The translations under genes were made by a program, and so were the position numbers. The notes beneath the pieces are model-generated. The model saw only the letters and a program-made list of their open reading frames with translations. It searched no databases and had not been told where the DNA came from. From NCBI GenBank assembly GCA_913009205.1, contig CAJVYC010000006.1, positions 62,001-126,000 on the forward strand: 64,000 bases of DNA, written 5' to 3'. Positions 46,501-53,749 of this stretch are shown here, in pieces; positions within the stretch are counted from its first letter, which is position 1; each line of letters opens with the position of its first letter. The DNA comes from an uncultured Fluviicola sp. GTDB lineage: Bacteria; Bacteroidota; Bacteroidia; Flavobacteriales_D; Crocinitomicaceae.

Positions 46501-48102
46501 GACCGTATCATCACTGGCGACCGCATCAATAACTGGTGGGTTTGGCACTGCTACACTGAACGCATACTCTTGTTCACATCCTGATATCAATGAGTTCCCA
46601 GTAATGATGTAAACATCATTTATAATTGGTGGGTAAAGTGTCAATGTATTTGTTGTTCCAATTATTGTAATTGAATCTGACATTGTCGTCCATTCTGGAT
46701 TAAACATTGCGCTTGGTGGCGATAAATTAACCGTGTCACTTGTACACAACGCTGAATCCACTAATAGTGGTGGTTCAATAGAATAAGAACCTACTGAGTA
46801 AGCATAACTCTCAGCATTCCCTGAACCGTACGAATATGCGCTAAATCCATTCGGAGCTTGTAAATTATGACTTCCTTGGGCAATAACAATTGACGCAAAT
46901 GAGTTGACTGGATTCGATGGGTAGGTATTAAAATCTCCAACTGGAATGGCAATCCCATCCAATAGTACAGTTCCAACATCGATTGTTTCCACAACGAGAT
47001 TCAGGTTATGAGAATTAATAAGTCCTGAAGTAACAGTGCCAAACGTAACGTTTGAAATTCTTTGATCGTCAGCATTCAGAACGAGCATGGCTGGATCACC
47101 TGTTCCACTGCAAGATGTTCCTTGCATAAATTGTATTACCGATATTGGTCCACTACCAACTATTTGGTCCGCAGTGTTTATGTTATTAAAAATTTGAGAT
47201 TGCCCTGTATTAAGAATGAAAGGAGCTCCTCCATTAACGGAAACGCTTGTCCCGTTATTTCTAGCTACGACTGAGTAGGTATAACTTGTTGGGCCATTAA
47301 ATGGAATAGTATAATATTCATTCCCCCAACTCGCTGAAGGTAGCATTTGATCACATATATGATCACAATATGTACAACCTGTTGGAATATTCGCGCATTC
47401 AACACCACCGAAAACTGCAAATGGTCTACATTCTCCACTCGCTGCCGTTCCAACAATAAACGTTCCTGTTAAATCGGTGAAATTATCCGCTGCTGTTATT
47501 TGGTAGGATTCTCCTTGATCCAATTGAACAATGTATGGCACACCGGCCGCGTTGCCTCCATCTGTTGGAACACTTGGTGTAATTTGAATTTCTGTTCCAT
47601 CTTCGGTTGCTACAACTAAACATTCAGAACTAAAATTATTTCCATTAAATCCAATTCCTTGATATGTTGTAACGATGTAATCTATTCCCAATGATTTAAC
47701 AGGTAGAACTTTCGTTGCATCGGCTGTTGCATTTGCAAAATTAATACCGAAGACACTTACATCATCAAGGGTTGTAATGTGAATCCCTCTCAAGTCAACA
47801 ACGTCGTTCAAAACGTGAAGCCCCATTGCAAGAGGAACAACAACAGTTGTTACAACATTCGGAACAACCACAAACGGCTGACTCCAGGCCTGTAAAGGCA
47901 TGTCAACAGTTCCTGATGTTGCCACAGAAGACGATATGAATAGGCGAAGTTCAGCATTTAAACCTGAGTAATTATTCATAAATCCCATCCAGAAATCGGT
48001 TCCAACAGTTGGGATAATTCCTTGTCCAAATGAGTTAGCGCTCAAAAGAAGTGTAAAAGCCAAAATTGACTTTCGGAAAAACGAGATGAGTTTAGTTTTC
48101 AT
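43561..48102 (-). CDS. Large T9SS type B cargo protein with an IgGFc-binding-like N-terminus
   Basis: The 1513-residue product starts at the ATG at 48102 with a signal peptide (LISFFRKSILAFTLLLSANSFGQG). The mature N-terminus GTDFWMGFMNNY and the following ~400 residues (IVTTYQGIGFNGNNFSSECLVVATEDGTEIQITPS) resemble the IgGFc-binding-like domain found in large Bacteroidota adhesins. A row of Ig/PKD-like beta domains follows (YSWAPAYYFDNPDIQSPILTA, FDWSPITSLDDPLIASPMATP, TYLWETGETTASIIVSEG). The last ~90 residues form the gliding-motility-associated C-terminal (CHU_C) domain, from FVPNTFTPNGDEYNHAFRI to TGHINVMR. It should be exported by T9SS and exposed at the surface or released. It is a single-gene unit. 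Confidence 0.92.
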   Translation of the reverse strand: MKTKLISFFRKSILAFTLLLSANSFGQGIIPTVGTDFWMGFMNNYSGLNAELRLFISSSVATSGTVDMPLQAWSQPFVVVPNVVTTVVVPLAMGLHVLNDVVDLRGIHITTLDDVSVFGINFANATADATKVLPVKSLGIDYIVTTYQGIGFNGNNFSSECLVVATEDGTEIQITPSVPTDGGNAAGVPYIVQLDQGESYQITAADNFTDLTGTFIVGTAASGECRPFAVFGGVECANIPTGCTYCDHICDQMLPSASWGNEYYTIPFNGPTSYTYSVVARNNGTSVSVNGGAPFILNTGQSQIFNNINTADQIVGSGPISVIQFMQGTSCSGTGDPAMLVLNADDQRISNVTFGTVTSGLINSHNLNLVVETIDVGTVLLDGIAIPVGDFNTYPSNPVNSFASIVIAQGSHNLQAPNGFSAYSYGSGNAESYAYSVGSYSIEPPLLVDSALCTSDTVNLSPPSAMFNPEWTTMSDSITIIGTTNTLTLYPPIINDVYIITGNSLISGCEQEYAFSVAVPNPPVIDAVASDDTVCMFNNIQMGVNITTPGSWEYSWAPAYYFDNPDIQSPILTAMVSGWYYVTVSSIGSTCSFSTDSVYVHVDGGNIASVVFSAVNPSICLGDSSLLNFDVTQIAYYDDFNGGIDPNMWNSVVGYQNSNICGSLSGDALFFDGAPNRIAQTVDMNVLLGGSIEFNIKIADGVAPCDNANAGENVLLQYSTTGGAPWITISTLFEYTYPVITAVSVPIPAGAMTASTRFRWIQPVFTAAGEDVWLLENTSIQVLDNTGFTFDWSPITSLDDPLIASPMATPTASTWYVVDVAQGSCLYSDSVLVNANDFFVDAGQDSNLCTTAGFTLNGITLATAPVYTWSNGLYLDDNTIAAPTILVDSTLEFILTVDNGVCAVSDTVLITYVSSAAINIPADSTICAGQSIALDLGSSSNITWNPITDILNPTTTLPVFSPSFDTDYHVDYMTPEGCWLSDSMQVYVTQIPVVSLGNDISVCLGSPVTMVSTSNVVDPQYMWSTGDTIPDITVTAQGTYWLSITTACGVSTDTLVISDFLNFANSLGNDTMLCDGFTLDLVPLLPVGGAVLWSDGSTAPTYTISTSSTVWAEVTDSNGCVALDTITVGYHTVTVIDLGPDQDICEYDTISIDATVPFGDMYLWSNGDITAETEIMDDGTYFVEVTSIFGCLSTDTVIINEILAPVPQILGPAEYCTTDTVVYNLSQAYNSYLWIGGSDSTSTAAWGGQDQVFVEVVGANNCIGYDTISIQMVPNPFIDLPEQILLCDTALVEVTAFMPGATYLWETGETTASIIVSEGIWSLEAFAACSAYDSIEVIVGNVDFTLGNDKRICDGQTIFIAPEINNLDSLHWYDGTQGNIFMYADQYDLEDTLMISAMAYGCGDTGDTVLIYVIDCDCPIFVPNTFTPNGDEYNHAFRIAHNCTFEEFEFIIYNRWGETIFESYDDNFVWDGTNGIGKQVQDGTYVWRMRYKNAFDIEMTDVREKTGHINVMR

Positions 48103-48162
48103 CAGCAATGTATATTTGTCTTCTTGTGAAAATACGGATTTTAGCGATAATATTATAGTTAA

Positions 48163-48297
48163 ATGTTTCCTTTATTTGACTTGAACCCGCAGAAGCAGGT
48201 TGAAAATATCTACGAGGCCACGGATTCCGATTTTGAATCTGCCGTGCATGAATTGTTTGGAGATAGCAAGCTAGTTTTGCCTGTTGTGAAGGATTAG
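48163..48297 (+). CDS. Possible 44-residue small protein
   Basis: An ATG-started frame of 44 codons begins MFPLFDLNPQKQVENIYEAT and ends KLVLPVVKD. Its composition is protein-like (acidic amphipathic helix, no rare-codon runs), unlike the AT-rich sequence after it. It is divergent from the T9SS cargo gene (61 bp between starts). It has no signal or membrane segment. I do not recognise it; it could be an intact small protein or the N-terminal stump of a lost longer one, since the sequence after its stop shows no continuation in any frame. Confidence 0.4.
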   Translation: MFPLFDLNPQKQVENIYEATDSDFESAVHELFGDSKLVLPVVKD

Positions 48298-48418
48298 GTT
48301 ATAAAGACAGGACGTTTTCAAACCAAAATTAATTAAACGAAGTATGACCCCGCATTACAAATTGGCCTTACTACCAGCAAATTTATCACGGATCTATAAT
48401 AACTAGAATTCTTTCTCT

Positions 48419-48774
48419 TTATCCTAATAGGCCTTTACCATCGCAAGCGAGCTTCCAATTCGGCATAGATTTAGATGGAATTGCACCTTTATTACAAATG
48501 CTTTCTGGATTTCTATTCAATAATTCTATATCGGTTATACGGCCATTTACTTCAACAAAGAATATAATGTAGATGGTAATGAAATCAAATTTATTTGAAT
48601 CAATGTCTGAATAATTAAAGTTATTCCTAAAGTAAATCAATAATTCTTGATGCCCAGCAGGGAAACCAATTGATCAACTAATAAATTGTACAATAAAATT
48701 CTTTTTTCTTCCGAAGATTTCGAGTAAGAAGTTCCTGAAACAATAAGAATGAAGCAAAATAAAATGGTTCTTAT
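48419..48774 (-). pseudogene. Decayed TonB C-terminal-like protein gene
   Basis: The downstream part (frame of 48419-48640 and continuing upstream to about 48670) reads GFPAGHQELLIYFRNNFNYS, then FFVEVNGRITDIELLNRN and SMPNWKLACDGKG. This matches the pattern of Bacteroidota TonB C-terminal domains: F-P-x-G, L-x2-[FY]-x3-N, [VI]-x-G-x-I-x-D and MP-x-W-x-x-G. The upstream part is in another frame and reads like a signal peptide and mature start (RTILFCFILIVSGTSYSKSSEEKR) but has ATA where ATG would be expected. So the start is lost, one frameshift lies near 48665, and a TAA stops the frame before the final strand. It is very likely a pseudogene. Confidence 0.6.
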
Positions 48775-48813
48775 ATTTTTTTATGAGCAATTATTGCTCC
48801 ACTTCATTATTCG

Positions 48814-48874
48814 TAACGGCTGGTATATGTAGCGTTCCATCCCGAAGAGCGCTATGATTTTATATAAAGCGTTA
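48814..48874. repeat. 61-bp imperfect inverted repeat, attC-like in shape
   Basis: The element begins TAACGGCTGGTATATGTAGCG and ends CGCTATGATTTTATATAAAGCGTTA. The outer five bases (TAACG/CGTTA) and inner parts (TAGCG/CGCTA) pair, with bulges between. It lies between the DoxX-like gene and the TonB-like remnant. The shape (imperfect hairpin with bulges) recalls integron attC sites and short elements found around accessory genes in Flavobacteriales, but the exact attC core motifs (RYYYAAC and GTTRRRY) are not matched. A separate 7-bp palindrome (GAGCAAT-T-ATTGCTC) lies just before it. Confidence 0.4.
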
Positions 48875-48898
48875 GCTTCTGTTTTTTTTTTACTGTCA

Positions 48899-49249
48899 TC
48901 ACATAAATTTGAAATTTATTGAAACACAAAAAATATATGCATTTAAGACCAAATAAAAAAAAGCCGGTAAAGTAATCCAAATGCCATCTTTTACCTTTAT
49001 TCTTATAATTACGCCAGCTAACATTAGCAACGCAAGTCCAAAAGATGAAATAATTAGAATAAAATAAATTTTAAGTCCTACTAACAAACCGAGAGCACCT
49101 ATAATCTCTAATAATGTGATTGTTAATCCTATTTTTTTAAGCCCGAATCTCTCAAATTCATCTTTCATATGTGGTGCTTTAAAATAGGAAAAGGCATAGG
49201 CGAAAAAAGACAAACTTGATATTAAAATGCATATTGTAAGCAAGTTCAT
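48899..49249 (-). CDS. DoxX-like membrane protein 2
   Basis: The 116-residue product has four predicted membrane helices (ICILISSLSFFAYAFSYF; ITLLEIIGALGLLVGLKIYFILIISS; LALLMLAGVIIRIK; PAFFYLVLNAYIFCVS). This and the loop HMKDEFERFGL fit the DoxX-like family of small quinone-related membrane proteins, whose role is not settled. It starts 2 bp after the stop of a paralogous gene of similar size, so both are cotranscribed and may act as a pair. The region is visibly more AT-rich than the chromosome around it, consistent with an acquired patch. Confidence 0.75.
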   Translation of the reverse strand: MNLLTICILISSLSFFAYAFSYFKAPHMKDEFERFGLKKIGLTITLLEIIGALGLLVGLKIYFILIISSFGLALLMLAGVIIRIKVKDGIWITLPAFFYLVLNAYIFCVSINFKFM

Positions 49250-49251
49250 AT

Positions 49252-49590
49252 TTATTTAATTGATAAATATGCTATGAAAATACTAAGGGCCAAAAGAATG
49301 AGAGATGGTAAATGTTTAATAAATGGATTACTTATTTTGAAATGAAAATATTGAGCTCCTATCATTAATAGCCCCATAAGAATAGATGGAATAAGAACTA
49401 ATGAGGGGTACCAAACACCCACAATAAGCAATGTTGATAAAGATATTTTTGTTGTTCCTACAATATTTCGGGTGAAATCGCTCAATCCAAATTGGTTGAA
49501 TTCTTTTAAGACATTATGAAATCTAAAAGTCCAAACATATACAACAGATATTGAAACAATAATTTGTGATAAATTCATTAAATTTTCCAT
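49252..49590 (-). CDS. DoxX-like membrane protein 1
   Basis: The 112-residue product has four hydrophobic helices (IIVSISVVYVWTFRF; ISLSTLLIVGVWYPSLVLIPSILMGLLMIGAQYFHF; PSLILLALSIFIAYLSI). The loop NVLKEFNQFGLSDFTRNIVGTTKI aligns in position with DEFERFGLKKIGLTI of the next gene, so the two are diverged paralogues. The family call (DoxX-like) is from this fold pattern; function unknown. The start at 49590 (ATG, MENLMNLS) is preceded by about 400 bp without genes. Confidence 0.7.
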   Translation of the reverse strand: MENLMNLSQIIVSISVVYVWTFRFHNVLKEFNQFGLSDFTRNIVGTTKISLSTLLIVGVWYPSLVLIPSILMGLLMIGAQYFHFKISNPFIKHLPSLILLALSIFIAYLSIK

Positions 49591-50004
49591 TCTTTTTCTT
49601 TTTTTTTAATCCTGATTATATGGCTTTTCCGTATTCGCCTAATTTTAACTGTTATTACAGTTTGCTTTTTTTAAGTACTCTTGTATTCAATTAATTAAAG
49701 GTTTTCAGCTAAGAAGACTTAGGACTTTTTAGCTGAAATGAGCTGTAAAGATAAGAATAGATTTCTACTAATATTTTTGTTTTGAAACTTAAACAACTTA
49801 TGCTTTTTAAGTGATCTTATGCTCTTTGGTATTAAAAGATTTAAAATATTGCTGAAATGATTTTTCTTTTTTAATTACGACTCCAAAATTAACTGATGAA
49901 TCAAACCTATCAAGAAAAGGTCTTTTAATTTATGAAAATGAACAATAGAAGATCGGATGAATATTTATACATGGTTTGTTCTGGTATATACATACCACTC
50001 CCAG
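49591..50004. other. AT-rich gap with a 10-bp perfect inverted repeat
   Basis: No gene is supported here. TTTCAGCTAA (49703-49712) and TTAGCTGAAA (49729-49738) are perfect inverted repeats with a 16-bp centre that itself contains a smaller near-mirror (AGACTTAGGACTT). It lies about 115 bp upstream of the DoxX-like pair and could be an operator or RNA hairpin. There is no T run directly after it, so it is not a standard terminator. Confidence 0.4.
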
Positions 50005-51285
50005 CTACTCCACAATCAACAAATAATTGTTCTTTTTACCCTTGCTCAAAAGCACGTATTTGTCATGAACCAATACTTCAGAAGTAATCATAAATTGATC
50101 GTTCACCTTTTCCTTGTTCACAGAAATCGCGTTTCCTTTCAACTCTCGTCTTGCTTCACCATTTGAAGCTAAGAAATCCGTTTTTGATCCTAAAGCATCA
50201 ATGATTCCAAGTCCAGCATCCAAGTCAGCGCGAGAAACTGTTGCGAATTTGAATGCTCCTTTCATTGCTTCAAAAGCGGGAACACTAAATGCCTTTATCT
50301 CTTCGTTGGTCGCCTTTCCGAAAACCAAGTTCGTTACTGCAATAGCTTCCGTCAATGCATCTTCACCATGAACACGACGCGTAATATCGGCAGCCAATTC
50401 TTTCTGTAATTTTCTTAAATACTCCGCTTCTTTGTGCTCAGTAATAAGCGTTTCTATCTCTTCTTGCGATTTGAGCGTAAATATTTTGATATACTTTTCA
50501 ACGTCTTCATCAGAAGCATTGAACCAATATTGGTAGAATTCATAAGGCGATGTCTTTTCAGCATCCAACCAAACGTTTCCACCTTCAGTTTTTCCAAACT
50601 TCGTTCCGTCCGCTTTTTTGATCAATGGAGTTGTAACAGCGAATGCTTCTCCCCCACCCTTTCTACGAATCAATTCAGTTCCCGTCACAATGTTTCCCCA
50701 TTGATCAGAACCTCCCAATTGAACAATACAATTTTTGTGCGTATTCAAATAGTAGAAATCATATCCTTGAACCAATTGGTACGAAAACTCAGTAAACGAC
50801 ATACCTGTTTCCAGTCTTGACTTTACAGAATCTTTCGCCATCATGTAATTCACAGACATGTGCTTTCCAATATCACGGATAAAGTCCAAGAAATTAATTT
50901 CTTTGAACCAATCGTAATTATTGACCATTTCAGCGGCATTTTCACCACTTTCGAAATCCAAAAACTGCTCCAATTGCTTTTTAACACAATCAACATTATG
51001 GTCCAGCGTTTCAGTATCCAATAAATTTCTTTCTTGTGATTTTCCAGAAGGATCACCGACCATTCCTGTAGCTCCACCAACCAACGCGTACGGCTTATGT
51101 CCTGCACGTTGGAAATGAACGAGAGTCATTATCTGAACCAAACTTCCAATGTGCAATGAATCCGCAGTCGGATCAAAACCAATGTATCCAGAAGATACTT
51201 TCTTGTTTAACGCCTCTTCTGTTCCAGGCATTATATCGTGGATCATTCCTCTCCACTGCAACTCTTCTATAAAATTCTTAGGCAT
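50005..51285 (-). CDS. tyrS: Tyrosyl-tRNA synthetase
   Basis: The 426-residue class I synthetase charges tRNA-Tyr. The HIGH-type motif is HIGSLVQI after GFDPTADSL, and the KMSKS-type motif is KFGKTEGG (DGTKFGKTEGGNVWLD). VQLGGSDQWGNIVTG is the tyrosine-site signature. A C-terminal S4-like RNA-binding domain ends the protein (NAISVNKEKVNDQFMITSEV...YVLLSKGKKNNYLLIVE). Length matches the eubacterial TyrRS. It starts 5 bp after gldA stops and is probably cotranscribed with it. Confidence 0.96.
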   Translation of the reverse strand: MPKNFIEELQWRGMIHDIMPGTEEALNKKVSSGYIGFDPTADSLHIGSLVQIMTLVHFQRAGHKPYALVGGATGMVGDPSGKSQERNLLDTETLDHNVDCVKKQLEQFLDFESGENAAEMVNNYDWFKEINFLDFIRDIGKHMSVNYMMAKDSVKSRLETGMSFTEFSYQLVQGYDFYYLNTHKNCIVQLGGSDQWGNIVTGTELIRRKGGGEAFAVTTPLIKKADGTKFGKTEGGNVWLDAEKTSPYEFYQYWFNASDEDVEKYIKIFTLKSQEEIETLITEHKEAEYLRKLQKELAADITRRVHGEDALTEAIAVTNLVFGKATNEEIKAFSVPAFEAMKGAFKFATVSRADLDAGLGIIDALGSKTDFLASNGEARRELKGNAISVNKEKVNDQFMITSEVLVHDKYVLLSKGKKNNYLLIVE

Positions 51286-51290
51286 TTTGA

Positions 51291-52190
51291 CTACTTCGTA
51301 AGGTTCTTAAATACTTCCTCTAATGATTTCTCTTCTGTTCGCAATGTGATTGCAAGGATGTCGTTTTCTTGGGCAAATTTAGCGACAGCTTTTCTTAAAT
51401 CGATATTTTCTTTTGATTCAAGAAGCCATCCACCTTTCACTTGTTCTACTTTTCCAACTCCTGGAATTTTCTTCAACAAGCTTTTTGAAACGGTTCCTTC
51501 AAACTCTGCATAAACAGTCAGTTTTGACCCGACGAGTTGAAGATCGGCAGCTTTATCATCCGCTACAATTTCACCTTTATTTATAATCACAATTCGATCA
51601 CAAATTGCCTCAACTTCTTGCATAATATGCGTTGAAAGCATAACGGTCTTTTCTCTTCCGATGCTCTTGATTAACTCTCTAATTTCAACCAATTGATTGG
51701 GGTCCAAACCAGAAGTAGGCTCATCAAGAATTAAAACATCAGGATCGTGAATGATTGCTTGCGCTAATCCAACACGTTGACGGTACCCTTTTGACAATTG
51801 ACCGATCTTTTTGTTTTGTTCCACTTCAAGACCGACCTTTTTAATCATTTCGGCAACGCGCTCTTTCAAATTCTCGACTTTATAAATCTTCCCTACAAAC
51901 GTCAAATATTCTTTAACATACATATCCAAATACAAAGGATTATTTTCAGGCAGATACCCGATCAATTTCCGAGTTGCCAATGAATCACTTGAAACAGGCA
52001 AACCACAGACTTTAACTTCTCCACCAGAAGCAGAGATAAAGCCTGTAATAACTTTCATCGTCGTAGATTTCCCAGCTCCGTTTGGTCCTAAAAAACCAAC
52101 GATTTCCCCGCTATTCACCTTGAAAGAAATATCTTTCACAGCCGCTTGGCTTCCGTAATATTTAAATAGATTTTTAACCTCTATTGACAT
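51291..52190 (-). CDS. gldA: Gliding-motility ABC transporter ATPase GldA
   Basis: The 299-residue ATPase has Walker A GPNGAGKST, signature LSKGYRQRVGLAQA and Walker B LILDEPTSGLDP, followed by the switch His in STHIMQEVEAICDRI. It ends in a ~80-residue C-terminal domain. The sequence agrees closely with GldA, which together with GldF and GldG supports gliding in Flavobacterium; the partner genes are not in this window. The words EYLTFVGKIYKV and GLPVSSDSLATRKLIGYLPENNPLY are typical. It starts the tyrS transcript. Whether the organism glides cannot be told from this window. Confidence 0.9.
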   Translation of the reverse strand: MSIEVKNLFKYYGSQAAVKDISFKVNSGEIVGFLGPNGAGKSTTMKVITGFISASGGEVKVCGLPVSSDSLATRKLIGYLPENNPLYLDMYVKEYLTFVGKIYKVENLKERVAEMIKKVGLEVEQNKKIGQLSKGYRQRVGLAQAIIHDPDVLILDEPTSGLDPNQLVEIRELIKSIGREKTVMLSTHIMQEVEAICDRIVIINKGEIVADDKAADLQLVGSKLTVYAEFEGTVSKSLLKKIPGVGKVEQVKGGWLLESKENIDLRKAVAKFAQENDILAITLRTEEKSLEEVFKNLTK

Positions 52191-52338
52191 GTGTTAGAAT
52201 TTGATTGAACGAATTTAAGGAATATTCGAAGACTAGTTGATTGATGAATTTAAAGTTTTCAAAATAATAACAGTTCTAATTGTGAATAGTTACGAATTCA
52301 AAGATTGAAGTATTCAAGGATATCACGTTTTTCCTGCT

Positions 52339-52346
52339 TATTTTTG
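52339..52346 (+). promoter_or_regulatory. -7 promoter box of rsgA, nearly leaderless
   Basis: TATTTTTG is a perfect TAnnTTTG that ends 5 bp before the rsgA ATG, so the transcript should have a leader of only a few nucleotides. Confidence 0.55.
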
Positions 52347-52351
52347 CTGCA

Positions 52352-53302
52352 ATGTCAGAAAAGGGTAAAGTATTAAAGTCTACGGGAAAATGGTACATCG
52401 TTGAATTAAACGATGGCAGCATTGTGAATTGCAGAATCCGCGGAAAAATGCGATTGGATGGACTCCGAACAACGAATCCAGTGTCCGTTGGCGATGTCGT
52501 TATTCTTTCTGAGAAGGAAGATGAAGAAGGAAATCGAGTGATTGATGATTTTGAAAATCGAAGGAATTACATCGTTCGAAAATCGACGAATCTGAGTCAT
52601 CAGAAACAGATTATTGCGGCAAATATTGACCGTGCTTATTTGTTGGTTACCACACATTCGCCAGACACACACCTTGCATTTATCGATCGATTTTTGGTCG
52701 CAGCAGAATCATTCCGAATTCCAACAACGCTTTTATTCAATAAGATTGATCAATATTCCGAAGATGACTTGGAATATATAGATGCATTGATTTACATGTA
52801 TGAGGGCATTGGCTATCCGTGTCACAAAGTTTCAGCGTTGAATAAAGACAACGTTGATTTTCTTAAGAATGAGATTAAAGACAATCAAGTTGTGATTTCA
52901 GGCCATAGTGGTGTTGGAAAAAGCACACTTGTAAACGCGATTGATTCTAAGATGAATATACGAACGGGTGAAATCTCGGAATCACATCTGCAAGGAAAGC
53001 ACACAACCACGTTTGCCGAAATGCACAAGTTGACGACCGGTGGATATATCATTGACACACCTGGAATTCGCGCTTTTGGAATTATAGGCATGGACAAGAC
53101 GGTTATTTCGCACTACTTCCCCGAAATGAGACGGTTGATGGACCAATGCAAGTTCAACAACTGTCAACATATCAACGAGCCGAAATGCGCCGTAAAAGAG
53201 GCGTTGGAGAATGAGCAACTGGACGAAAGTCGCTACATGACCTATGTTCAATTGATGGAAGAAGATGAAAATGACATCCACCGAAAAAATATTTACGGTT
53301 GA
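52352..53302 (+). CDS. rsgA: Ribosome small subunit-dependent GTPase RsgA
   Basis: RsgA is a circularly permuted GTPase in late 30S maturation. The 316-residue product has an OB-fold N-terminus (about 5-70), the G4 motif in LLFNKIDQY before G1 GHSGVGKSTLVNAI and G3 DTPGIRAFG, which is the permuted order expected. Its C-terminal zinc site is visible as C-x4-C-x-H-x5-C (QCKFNNCQHINEPKCAV). Length is normal. It overlaps dtd by 4 bp and heads a transcript rsgA-dtd-barrel protein-MazG-like. Its own -7 box lies directly before the ATG. Confidence 0.96.
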   Translation: MSEKGKVLKSTGKWYIVELNDGSIVNCRIRGKMRLDGLRTTNPVSVGDVVILSEKEDEEGNRVIDDFENRRNYIVRKSTNLSHQKQIIAANIDRAYLLVTTHSPDTHLAFIDRFLVAAESFRIPTTLLFNKIDQYSEDDLEYIDALIYMYEGIGYPCHKVSALNKDNVDFLKNEIKDNQVVISGHSGVGKSTLVNAIDSKMNIRTGEISESHLQGKHTTTFAEMHKLTTGGYIIDTPGIRAFGIIGMDKTVISHYFPEMRRLMDQCKFNNCQHINEPKCAVKEALENEQLDESRYMTYVQLMEEDENDIHRKNIYG

Positions 53303-53748
53303 GAGTTCTCGTTCAACGTGTTAGTGAAGCTTCGGTTAAAATTGACGGAAAAGTTCATGGAGCCATTAATCGAGGTTTGCTTTTGCTTATCGGAATTGAA
53401 AATGACGACACAGAAGACGATGTCAATTGGATTTCACAAAAAATTATAAATCTCCGAATCTTCAGCGACGAAGCTGGAAAAATGAATCTATCTTCGGCAA
53501 ACATTGGAGGAGAATTCTTGGTAATAAGTCAATTTACATTGCACGCATCGACCAAGAAAGGAAATCGACCGAGCTACATAAAAGCAGCACGACCTGAGAC
53601 CGCAATTCCTTTGTATGAATATTTTGTTGAACAATTGAAAAAATCGGAACATGAAGTGGAAACCGGCATTTTTGGAGCTGATATGAAAGTGAGCTTAATC
53701 AACGATGGACCTATTACGATTTGGATCGATTCAAAAAATAAAGAATAA
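53299..53748 (+). CDS. dtd: D-aminoacyl-tRNA deacylase
   Basis: DTD frees D-amino acids from tRNA. The 149-residue product starts at a TTG that overlaps the rsgA stop (TTGA), giving the standard N-terminus RVLVQRVSEASVKIDG. The catalytic motifs are SQFTL (LVISQFTLHAST) and the cross-subunit GP motif in NDGPITIWIDS near the C-terminus. Length is normal. The use of TTG with a 4-bp overlap suggests translation coupled to rsgA. Confidence 0.95.
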   Translation: MRVLVQRVSEASVKIDGKVHGAINRGLLLLIGIENDDTEDDVNWISQKIINLRIFSDEAGKMNLSSANIGGEFLVISQFTLHASTKKGNRPSYIKAARPETAIPLYEYFVEQLKKSEHEVETGIFGADMKVSLINDGPITIWIDSKNKE

Positions 53749-53749
53749 G

